Source: Apus apus
Lineage: Eukaryota; Chordata; Aves; Apodiformes; Apodidae
Length of the DNA: 64,000 nt
Reading direction: 5' to 3'
Assembly: GCF_020740795.1 (NCBI RefSeq)
Contig: NC_067285.1
Span: forward strand, 16,732,001 to 16,796,000
Under the pieces are notes generated by a model. The model was not told the origin of the DNA and searched no databases. It was given only the letters and a program-made list of their open reading frames with translations. This document shows positions 11,002-23,400 of the stretch, piece after piece; positions within the stretch are counted from its first letter, which is position 1; each line of letters opens with the position of its first letter. The position numbers were made by a program, and so were the translations under genes.

Positions 11002-14000
11002 CACAGACATGGCTTTAAACCAACTGAGCGTTCCGTCCCTTCTCTGAGAGCTCTGAGTGAATCCATATAGAAGTACAACTTACGTACAATTTTCCTAAAG
11101 TGCTGTGTAACTTGTGAGCTGAAGAGAATTTCCAGGGGGGGGAGGTGGGGAGGGGAAGAATGCGAGGGGGCGTGTTGTTTAGATTGGTTGTTTTTGCAAA
11201 GTACAGTTTTGACCTGAGTCCTTTGTAACTTGTAACTGAAGATGGAGTTGACTAATGCTGAGGTGGCCCTTCATGGTTCCAGTTGTTGAGACTGGTATAG
11301 CAGATGAAGAGCTAGAATGGACAGGTTATTTTTCTCCTATTCTGAACATGGCAAGTGGTTTTACATATTATTTTCTTCTTTCATTTGGTAACATGAGTTT
11401 TACTGAAGAATATTATACTGAAACCAAACTGTGGCACTAATAATGTTCATGTTGTCTGTTTTAATCAACTTTAGTGAGACAATAGAAGAACTGTCTGTCT
11501 CTTACAGATGCCTAAATATATGTTCAATTTCTAGTTCATTGTGGCAGGTCCTAATAGGTGAGAACTTCTAAATAGGTCTTCTGTTTTTCTCATAAGTTCT
11601 TCTATGCTATACAGTGTCTTTCACATATTTTAGTTATAATGATAAAATGGAAAAATAACTAAGAAAAAAAAAGTAACTCAGTTTTATTTAGATGTTTCTT
11701 CCTGTAGGTCATCTGAGTTCTATGTAGGTACAAATAGCAAAAATTCAATAGGTACTGAGATTCATTACTGAAGCTATGTAAAAGAGGTCAAACTCACCTA
11801 CTACCAATTAATAAATTAGATTGTATTCATCTCTCATTGTTTTGACTGAACAGAATAATGTTGGTGGCAAATAAAATTCATTTTTCCATTCATCAAGCTG
11901 CTCTTAATTGGAGTGATCAGATTATGAAGTGAATGGAAGTAACTCTAGGATGGGAGAAAGGCATAGATATTGTACTGCTTGTGAAAGCTTGAATTTACTA
12001 GGCTTTTATAATTATTTAATATAATTTGTTGTTTGTATAAAAATAATTTAACAAATATGACAAATTTGCTACATTTGTTATTTATAATAATTATATACAA
12101 ATTTGTATTTATGTTGATGTGCTGACAGTGTGTCAGCGGAGAAAGAAAGCACATTGCCTTCTGCAAGAATGCTGAGGTTCAGATTTTTGTTGTTTTAAGC
12201 ACCTAAAATGGTGTCAGTTTTTCCCAAGCTTCTCAAGACTTCACATGTTGACTAGAAAACCTGAAAAAAAAAAAAAAAGATTTCTGATATTAACCTCTTA
12301 TTGGTCCATTTGCACATATTTGGGGAAAATAATTTTCAGTGTTATTTTGGCCTGTTGGCTGTGATTGCAAGGTAAGATAGATTGAAAAATAGGGTGTTTT
12401 CAGAAACGTTCTGTTTTGACTTGACTTAAAAATAAATGAAATATTTTTTGGATGGCAATGGTAGAAAATTTGTACGTTTTTTCTGAAGGGGCTGAACCAT
12501 TACTGATTTAGTGAGTCCTGATTTTATCCATACAATTCAGTAGAGACTTTGAATTTCTTTTTCAAATAGTATCCTTTAAGAGTAAAAATGACTGTGTTAT
12601 ATTTTTACTTCATAAATGTGTCCTTACTTGGGTAAATTACTGGATTCATCAGTCTTCTGGAGGCTGACATGGAGTTTAAACTGAAAATAAAGGCTGAACA
12701 ACAAAAAAGCTGAGACTGGCACTGAGATCACAGAGAAACAGCTTGTGGACCAGTGCACATGTTTACTATGTTAACAGCACACGATAAGGTGTAAGAACCT
12801 AGTGCACTGACTGCTCAGAACTCTGAAAATAATGTAGTATTGGTGTGTTACCAGAAGGGAACAGGGAGGTGGTAAATTGCAGTCCCAACTCTAAGTCAAT
12901 GTTGTCAAGTCTTGCACTAGGTTGGGCAAAGAGAAGTTTCAATAGTGCAATAGTTTCAGTTTTGCCATTGGTCCACAGGAGCAGTGACATGTTTTGTCTA
13001 GTGACTTGCCCAAGTGTTTGTGTCTTTTAACTGCCTTAACACAGGTGTTGAAATACATAGCGGCTTGCTTGTGAATGGCAAAGAAAAAGATGATGAAAAC
13101 AATGGAAACAGAATTGGAAATTAGAATGTTCTGTTGTAATAATTCCAACAAGAAGTTTGTTTTGTTTTTGTCTGTATTTGGATTCTTAAGTGTTTTCTTT
13201 GACATCCTGCTAAGGATACTGTCAAGAGAGAGCTTTGCTTTGAGGTTACAGAACAATTCCCAGTTTCCTGTCCCAAGAAGAGTAATTGACAGCAGGCTAA
13301 CCATACATGAACATCATTCCATGTTCCATATCCTCATCAGATCAAGTGCCTGGCCAAGTTGTGGTTAGCAGGTCTAATTCTTTGTATTGTTTGCTGACTG
13401 CAAGACTGCAGGTTGCCAAAGCCTTCAGTGCTGCTCCTTTAGGCTTCAACCAGTTGCTCAGCTGCCGCCCTCTCTTCTTTAAATTGCTTTTACTGTGACT
13501 GTTGAAAGCAGGATTTTTAATTAATTTTTCCCGTAGCTAGATTAAAGTGAGGAACTGTCAGTACCAGCTTCATGGCACATAAAGCCTTTGTGCTATTTAT
13601 AGTTTTCACCACAGTATTTTGGAAGCTGTACTATAGTAGGAAGCTGCCACGGTGCATTTTCTGTACCCTGTGGAGCTGCCCAAGGCCACACAGTAAAGTG
13701 GCGTTCCGCAATAGTTTGTATATCTCCACCTTGGTATGCCTGCTGTAGCTGCTGCTGGCTTGTCCTCTGCCCTTGAAGTTATCCCACCCCAGTAAAAACT
13801 GAGGATTAACTTACTGCAATGACAATGCTGGTGCATTTTCAGGGCATTCACTGCCACAGGTTTCGGTTAAGACTAGTTCTGCATGTGCTTGCTCTTTAAT
13901 GTTTTGAACAAACTTTACCAGTCTCCACAGGAGCTGCTGCTTTGGTTAGTTGTATTAGTGGACTTCCTGATGGTGTGTTTCCAACTTGAACTGGATAGTG

Positions 14001-17000
14001 CTGTTCATACAACACTTTAATAATTTGTTTTGGCTCTGTCCAAGTCAGCCCAAGGAAATCAGTTTCTTTCTTTAACAGTTCACTGTGCAATCTGTAGATG
14101 ACTGCCCTTTTTGTAGTTTTTGTTTTCTCTAAAATTGTGTGGTCTCAGCTGGTGAATCTGAAAGTTTGTGGACATTCTGGAGATCAATATCTTCCAAGTT
14201 CAGATGATTCTGTACTTGTTTCTGTTACGGTTTGGATTCTGTGTATTTCTAGATGGTATTAATTCTTTAACACTCATGTTTTTCACTAGCAGTCTCATCT
14301 ATTCACTTTCATATGACACTCATGTAAATACCAATAAGGAATGACACTGCTTCTTCAGCTGTTCTGTTAGTACAGGAAATACGCTTTTAAAAAAATGTTG
14401 TATTTTAATGGAATGACTTTTTGTCAAAAAAATGTGCAGAAAGCACAGCTCATGAGAGGCAGAACAGAGGAAATGTTGTATATATTCTGCCTTCACTTTT
14501 GGTGCTGAGTAGCTTCTCACACAGATGTGCGTGGAGGAATCTTGCTTGGATACTAGGGACTAGTGTGTGGTCCAGGGTAGGTGAAGTACCTGGGCTCAAG
14601 ACTCGTCTTCTATATGGAAAGAAGCATAGAGCTTTCTGTCTCAAGCTTCCATAATTATGTCTGTATGGCAGCAGAACAGCAGAAAGAGATCCATGATCTT
14701 TTTTTGACAAGCAACATTTGGATCTGCTGGAAAACATGCAAGTCTAAGACATGGTTGCACTGTTTTCTAGGTAATATCTCATCTCTTTGTACTGGTACTT
14801 CTGTGATGTGAGGATTTCAGCAGAATTGTAGATGATCATGATTCTTCAGATAGTCCAATATTCAGAGCAGTGCAATATTAATAATAAGTTAGGATTGGAC
14901 TATTGAAATTGGGTGAAAAGGCTGGATTCCTGGGCAGGATGGAAACTCAGGGAAACAGGGACGACTGCTTAAAGAAGTGTAAGAGAGGAGAAGGAAAAGG
15001 TAAAATCAAGAGTTGATGAGAAATTGTTTGGCCTGAGAGGATGGATTCATCATATCTGTCAGTGGCACTTTCAAATAACAGTCCACCTTTTAGATGTTCT
15101 TGCATCTGTGATCTCTGCTCTGAAAAATCTCCACTTGCATTCATTCATCTTGCAGCTGGAATATTGAATTAGTGACCTTTTCTGACTCAGACACATTGTT
15201 TTTTCCGACCTCCTCAAATAATGGTTTCACCTTTGTTGCTGCCAGATTCCTGACTATCTTCTATCTCCCATTTCTCTGCATCTCAAAAACTGTCCTTCGT
15301 TCCTAGCTGACTGAGTCTTTCCTGTTGATTTGTCACAGAGCTGCTTTTCTCACCACTTGCCTCTCAGATCATTATAACTGACAGGCATTTACATTTTATT
15401 CCACTTTAGGAAAAAGCAGCTTCCATATGGAAAACACATTTAATTTTATGTTTGATTTATCCAGGAGCTGGATAAATAATAACTGTTCCTCATTCAGGGT
15501 TGCTGTTTTTCTTTCTGTATTTTCCAGCTGGGTTGTTTGAGGCATAGGAGGTCAAGTGACTTGTCCCAGAGTATGAGTCAGTGCTGTGAATTTGGACTAG
15601 GACCCAGTATCCTAAAGGCTCCCAGCCTCCTCTGACCATCACTAGACCATGCAGCATCTCTGAAAGGCTTGGCTCTATGGAAAAATACAAATTAAGAACA
15701 CTGAGTTTGAGTCTTTAATTCCCAGAATGTAGTTATTGAGCCTTGTTCAGATTACAGTGAAAACATGTTTTTTTAAGTAAATAAACCATGTAACAGCTTT
15801 TTGGGTTTTGGCTTTGTCTCTTTCTTTGCCCAGCTAAGTAGTGGGAAAGTGTTTTTTATCAGCACTAACACAGGAAGCAAAACATGAAGGGGAAGAAATC
15901 TAGAATTGTTTGGCCTAACAGTGACCATGATTTAACACATCTTTTGGACAGCCTTACTTCTTTTGTAGCTCCATGCAGTTGCAGTTGGGTGCTTCTTCCT
16001 TTTCATTTGAACACACTGCTCTTGGAATTTGGGGGTCAAACCCTCCTCTTCATCTGTTATATATACTGACTTTTTCAAGGATACCTTCTGGAACACTTAG
16101 GCTTCAGAGATCTTAGTTAAAATATTTTGTTTCCAGAGCGGGTCCACAGGGCGTTGGGGTACTACCCCATTTTATGAAGTATGATAAAAGTGCAGGGAAG
16201 TTGGTGCAAGAGTTTCTGCTAAGTTTAGTATTCCTGTCTGAGGTGTTTAGATCTGATTTATCAGGGAAAATAAATTATGTTGCTTATGCTTTAAAGGATT
16301 TTGGCTATTTTTGGCAGGGTGTTTCTTAAAGAAAACTGAATACCAAAAATTATTTGTGAACAACATCAATGTGTTTCCACAAGATGCAATTTCATCAAGT
16401 TGATCCTGCAGAGACTTCTGTCACAGGTTTTGGACTGACAGCACCCATAGCTTGTGTCTAGTCATTGAAGAAGTAATTAGTCTGAAGACTGTTTTTTTCT
16501 GCTAATTATTTTGCTGAGGTCTGATCAAATCTTTTCTTTTTCTTTATCCTAGTCCCCAGGCTGATCTTATACAAGTGTGAAGCAATGGTCTCCCCAGTCA
16601 AGTTTTAAGTCCATGTTCTTAAAGCTATAGTGATAAGAATTATCATCTGAATGTATTGATGGGGCAAAGTTATTACTCTCAGGGAGTAGTGGTACAATTG
16701 CACAGAAGCTCTCCAGAAGGCTGTCCCAGGGCAGGTAAGAGGAATAGGAATGTTCAGATTAATTGGTTGGAGTCACAAAATTATAGGCAGCTGAAAATAG
16801 ACTTTTATAATGCAAAATATTGCATAACCTTAGCTTATGCTGAATCAGCTGTGAGTGGAATGAGGCTGACAATGGCATGTTGGTTTGCAAGACCCACTGT
16901 TACATTACCAATACAGCGATCAGGCTGAGTTCTGAAGAAAATAAAACTTTTCAAAGACTGTACTAACTTTTCTTTTGAATAACATTGCAGGACCTTGGCT

Positions 17001-19292
17001 AATGCTGCCTCCTTTGTCACCTCATATGTGATTAGGACTAAATTCACTTTTAATCACAGAGTACTGATAAATCTCTCATCAGCACTTTGACTTGTGCATC
17101 TGTGTTACTATAAGACAATGACAACTGCACTCCTGATGATACATGATGTAGTCCTTTCCAGATATTTAAAATACAGAAGCTCATCTAGTTTTGAAAGTAC
17201 CTAACTGTAATGATGTCACACAGCTTTTGGTCAGCTAAGCAGATTACCAGAGGTGACTGGTTCCTACGTCAAATGTCTTTATAACACAGTACTCATGTTA
17301 ATTTCTCTTTAGATTCTCTTTCCTAGGTAAATATAGACATAGTAGATATGAGACCCATCCACTACACATGAAAATTGATCAGCTTGCTATATTTTAATTT
17401 ATATTTGAACTTAAAATCTGAATAGTTTTTCAAGCCTCTATACAGGGGGAAATAGAGATTACACTCTTCGCTAGTGCTTCCCTGAAAATACTGAGTAAAG
17501 AGGTTTAGGTCCAGTGTATTTAAGGTTGGATTGAAAAAATGGGCACAGTAGAAATGGCATCCACATACCATAAGATTCCAAGGGAAATGTTTCAAGATTA
17601 GCAATTCTTGTAAGATGTCTGCTCTTTGAAATTCAATTCTCATGGAAATTTGTATTCTCATGAAAATGTCAACCAACTCCTAACAGACTAGAATTGGCGC
17701 AAATCTGTCTGGTTTTGATTTTAACTGGAGTTAAAGCTGTTGGTTCAGTCTTGGACAACTTTAAGGAGACTGACTCGCATAGCTGAAGTTAATATTTTTA
17801 TTAAATGTTAGGTGAATCAGGGCATTAAGGTTGCTGTTCTGATTATAATTCCTCTCTAATAGACTTCACCTAATCATGTGCATAACTTTAAAAACTCATT
17901 TTGTTTTTCAATTTATACCTACACAGTGAGGAAGTGTCTCATGTTGTGGAGGTTGTGGCGGGGAGGGAGAGGATGTTGGTTCAGATTGTGTTTGTTTTGT
18001 ATAAGCTTGAATTTGAACTCTGAAGGTAGGATTTTCCAAAGGATATCTGTCTTGGGTATTTTTGAGACATAGACACTTGTGAAATGGAGAACATCTGGTT
18101 CAATGCTGTTCATCTCCATTTGGATTATGCCAGTTAGTTATTACTCAGACTTTATAGTGTAAAGAAAATATTTTGTTTTCCAACATTTTCTGTTGTTTTT
18201 CTGCTTTTGAAACTTTACTGAGATACTGAAACAGGAACGGTATGCATTTTGTAAACATGACAAATGTGTTATATAAGCAATAGATTTTTATTTTTTAAAA
18301 TGTTATTTTATTTTAGCTTTTTATCCCTGCAATTGCAAAATAGTTTTAGTGCTCTCGCAGTCTGGAAAGCAAATGACAGTTATGCTTACTTTATTGTGGG
18401 TCTACAGTATGCAAACTTGCAGTGTAAACTGTTGCATTCAAATGAGAGAAAATGAGGGCTGGGGATGCTTGTCTGGTTTTTCACCTGCTGCAGTGAACTT
18501 CTGACTTCACAGAATTTGCGTAAAGCGTAGAAAAGCATTAAAGTTTAACAGCTACTGGTCTTTCATCAAATCATTTGAAACAACCAGTGCTTGGAATACC
18601 AGTTGCTCCCTTGGGTTTTGTATGTGCAACACAATAATGTAATCTCACTTTCACTCTTTTCCATTTTGTTTTCTCTTTTATTTAATAAAAGTTACCAAAT
18701 GCCAATACCACTTGACATTGACATTTCTTCTTTCTTCCACAGTACTCTACAAAATGGGCAAATGATCATTTTGCTCATGACACAGAAGTTAAGGTGATGT
18801 AAAGTACATTTCAGCAAAAATCCCCATTAAATGCTGCTCTTACCTTTTGAATTTCCACTGTTCTTTTTATATGAGAAACTCTGCTCTTGAGGTTAGTTGC
18901 TGCACATAGGAACAGGTACTTTGTATCATAGGCTCTGCCTCATTATGGCATGAGGTTAGTAGAGTGAAAAAGAAGGAAAAAGCCCTAACTCTGTCTTTTT
19001 TTGTAGGTTTAATTTTTACTACAGTCATCACTGAGCTTTCTTTCTGTAAGGAGAATTCTTTGGAGGATTTAAATACAAGCAAACAGCTTCCACAACTTTT
19101 GCTACTTAAAAGAGTTATAAAGTTACATTCAGCAAGTTCTGGTGTTGTTTTGCTTGGGGGAGGGGAGAGGTACCTATATGTGTAAGATCTCCTCTGAAGT
19201 GGAGGAAAAGTCTGTGGGGAAATCTGTTTTATCTTGAATTTTCTTTTTAATTAGTTATGAGGTGGTGCACCAAGAATGGCTATTTCCCTCTT

Positions 19293-19321
19293 CCCCCCCG
19301 CCCCCCCCCCCCCCCCCCCCC
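19293..19321. repeat. C homopolymer tract (C7-G-C21)
   Basis: Near-perfect run of 28 C with a single G. The minus strand is poly-G and can form stacked G-quartets. Length is likely to vary between individuals and to suffer sequencing error. Confidence 0.95.
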
Positions 19322-20399
19322 TCAATGAATTCTTCAACAAGTAGCAAATTATTTAAGATAAATGCCTACTGCTGTAGACAGCTGCCAGAATAGAAGTGAA
19401 AATAAACTGGTGAAAGGAAACTGCCCAGTTCATGGAAAGGGCAACAAGGATATAGTGCAGCAAGTCCATGACACTTCTGGATACACATGCTGAAAGACTT
19501 ACCCTGGCTGGCCTGCTACAAATCTCTCAGTAATTCATTAAGGGGAAACGTTCCTTGCAACATTTCACTCCTATTTTAACACCCTTTGTCTTTACCTTCC
19601 ATACTCAGTGGGTTCATTCCTATGTCAAGTGAGCCTCAGTGAAACTAGTTTTTCATTCCTGATAGAGCGTACTGTTTTCCTTGAGTAGAAAGATTAGATG
19701 GATGCTTTTACTGTAAGTATTTTAACAGTCTGTGATATTTTTCAAGGTTTGGGGTCAAAAAAAGGATATAATATTGTGGTCCAGTAAATAATGTAGAATA
19801 AAGTAGCGTGACTACTGACTGAAACAGGGATCAATGTTGTCATGTTTTGCTGTAACTTTGAGAAATCACCTTGAAGAAACAGTCATCCTCTAAATATAAT
19901 GCAATCAGCTGTATATTAAGATGGAAATATATCTGCTGCAAATCTTTGAAATTATGGAATTAATTTATTTTCATTATCATAGGGACCAATATGCTATAAT
20001 TTTCTAGGCAGGAATCCCATTAACTTCACTCTGAATTTTTCTGAATGCTGACCATGGGATTTGACCTGTTTAAACAAAGAAGCTTGCCTTTTATTTCAGC
20101 TAGTATTTAGTTACATCAGGTGTCTTTGTTCTTCCTTATGTAACTTAACAACCCTAAAGAAAGTCATAGCTGAGTTCTGGTTTAGTAATTTTGTATTTTT
20201 AAAACAGATCAGAGTGACGGGACAATAGCTGAATTTATACAATAGTTACTGAAATATGTTGGCAGAAAGTTGGGTCTGGATAACCTGAGTGTATCCACAG
20301 AAGTAAAACTGTCATCTTTTTCTTGTAGTTTGCAGTTTTATGAGAATAAACAGGTTGGAAGCGCAAAGTATGGCAATACCAGTACTTCTGGTATACTTT

Positions 20400-20417
20400 A
20401 AAAAAAAAAAAAAAAAA
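20400..20417. repeat. poly-A run (18 nt)
   Basis: Homopolymer of 18 A preceded by GTATACTTT. No retroposon body was recognised next to it. Confidence 0.9.
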
Positions 20418-23400
20418 GTAATAGCTGCATAATGGCATACTGGCAATTGCTGCTATATCTAGAGTTGATTTGATTTTCCTAACAGCAGTGCAGATCCTTG
20501 AGTACAGTTTGTGGAGGATGGTTCTATCAAGTGTGCAATTCAAGAAGTGGTCTGTTTTACATTAGTGTGTCTCTGGCTACAGATTCCAGTTTTTTTTTTT
20601 TTTAAGACTTGTTGTTATTTCCCAGTCTATAAAATGGCTCATCATTGATGGCATTCTGTGGGGCCTCTGACTTTCGTTCAGTGTGATGGGATTTCCATGG
20701 TCGAGACACATTCCATTGTGCATATGCACACATACATGTGTGCACATGCTGCAGTCTTAACTGTGTAAAGGAAACTCCTTTTTGGTGGAGGCACATAATG
20801 AGACATCATCTGACTGAAAGTTTTTTATACTGGGCTGCATGTTCACATTAGTCTAGCAAGAAAGCTAATCTCTATAATATGTGGAAGTTTTGTTGCCTGT
20901 GTTGGTTGGTTGTTTGCTTTTTAAAAATTGGTACTAATCAGTGACTGAAGGTTCCAGAATCTACACTGCTGTAACTCCAGTTAACTCTCCTGTGGATTTC
21001 CACTTGGAAATTTATTGAGTTGCTGTTTCCTTGGTTTAAGACAGATGGTAGTTGGATTTACTTGTCAGGATGGAAACATCCAATGTTACAAAACAAAGAA
21101 AGCAACCCCTGTGCACAATAGTTGTTTTTTCACTCACTGCATTGAGACTTTGGCACTTATTTCTGTAGGTCTCCACCTTTGGGAAGGATTAAAACATTCT
21201 TATGTTTGTATGTGGGTGTATACTGTTAATTTCTTTAAAATCTTGAGGAGTCTGTATTTGGCATGTTACAGAAGTGCCATGCTTGACACACTGTCTTATT
21301 ACGATGTCAAGCGTTATTCAAGTTTTCACCCTTCATTTTAGCATCGCTACTTTTTCTTCAGGCTTACTTACTTTGTCCCCTTGTGTGATTTCTTATTCCT
21401 GATTGTAGATTACATCCTTAAAATAACAGATATCTACCTCAGCACTATTTTAGCAAAAACAGACTTTCAGAGGAATGCTAAACCTAAGCACTGTTAGTTT
21501 GAAAAGCAAATGGTAATGAAAGTAGAAGAACTAAAGTCAGTAGTAAGCTTAGGAGCTAAAAGAGGAAAGAAGAATGAGTGATGAGTCTTAATACTGTTTT
21601 GGGTCAATGTGATGGATATGGTTTTAGCTAATGACTTTATATTACAAACATCTCAGTGAAACAAAGTGATGCCACCTGGTAAAGCAGTAGATTCCACTGT
21701 TTTTTAATAACTGTAAAATCAGTTCTGTTAACTAGTGAACTGTGATTAGTAACTACTTGCAGAGGTGTTTTTCTTTGTCAGATGAGCTTTATTAGTAGGA
21801 ACCATGAAAATTTAACCTGGCTTAAAAATGCGGACTGATTCAAAGGGAAATAAAACCAAGGCACTACACTGTGCTTTGGATCACAGAGATTTTTTTCCGT
21901 CCTTGTAGTATGCTGTTTATAATTGGCTTTGAGAAATAAACAGTCCTTTTATTAATTAAAATGTTACATGTACCTAATAGGTAGATCTCATCTAAGATGT
22001 GTTTTCTGTGTTTCTCCTTTTCAGAATGTTATTAAAAGTTGACTGCTATCTGTTAACATCTTGGAGGGCATAGATTTTCTGCCTAAAAGCAATGATCTCC
22101 TCAAGTACAGGTAGCATTCTTGTAAGGAAGCAGGAAAACATAAAATGTGATTTATTTATTTTCAGAATTCCTAGGGGATTGAGGCCTGTGACACCCACTA
22201 GCTTAATCTTTTGTATTTAATATAGTTTTTGATGGGAACACAGAGATAGAAAGGTTTCCATTACTGTTGGAGATGGGGTGGAAAACTTGGTCAACCAAGT
22301 TGTGAGGCAGACTTTCAAAGGCTGAAGAAATACACATGACTAAATTTTGCCAAGTCTTTCAGGGATTCTGGCACTTAATGTGCTTTTGCCAGAGGTGCAA
22401 TTTGCTCGTACTTAACTTAGAAACCTTAAAAATGGTGGCTACTCTGTTTCACACTACAGAGTAGGCCTGTTCTGATAATAAATTCAGTTAGTGCTTACTT
22501 ACCTCTTGTTTGGTTTATAATTGTTTATGGATGACTTCTTTAGGAGTTGACCAGCTTTGCAGAGCTTGCTAATGTAGAGTAGTTAATAACATTGATTAAA
22601 TAAATACATGTTTGTTGGCAGTCAGTCACTTACCTCATCTTCAGGTCTCTATTTCTTATCTGCTGTCTTTTTTTGGCTGTAAGATTTTTGTTCCATGCGT
22701 TGGCTGGTACAATGCACTTCATTAGTACTACCCTATTTTTTTCCTTTACATTTCAAATGTAATTCATGTTCTGTTACTGCTTGTTGGTTTTTAGTCCAAC
22801 TTCCTAAAGAGATATTTAACCATGATGATTGTGTTGTCGTTCTGCTGACCTTACAATTTATGTCTAGTGATCTTGAGCTAACAGAAGCTGAAAAACATGG
22901 CATACATATTTATGGTCAGTTTGCTGTATAATCAAAGAAAAGCTTAGTTTTGGAATCTTCTTGTGTATAGGCTGCAAACTTTTAAATGCTCATTCCAAAT
23001 CATGGCTCTTTTCATCAAAACCTGGGAGTTAATTTGAAGCTTGGAGTAGAGTAATGCACTTAGAAAGGCTCCCAAAATATAAATCAGAAAAAAGTTTTTG
23101 AGCTTAGTAATGATCTGTTAATTTCTTACTGCTTGGTTTTGGTTTTTCTCTTCTCTCTTTGCCTTTGAGTGAAAAAGGAACACTGTGAAACCAGTGTTGC
23201 GCTCAAGGAACTCTACTTGGCCAGAACTGGAAAGCACAAGCAGGCTCTGAGCAGCCTTCCTCTATTCCACTTCCTCCTTCTGTCTCCCTTACAAGGTTCT
23301 ACTCTGAAATTGTAGACAGAGTTATAGATCAATCTTTCTTAATAGAAAAAAAGGACTAATTTCAGGGTTATGCTTATCTATAAGCTGGCATTTGGTTCTT

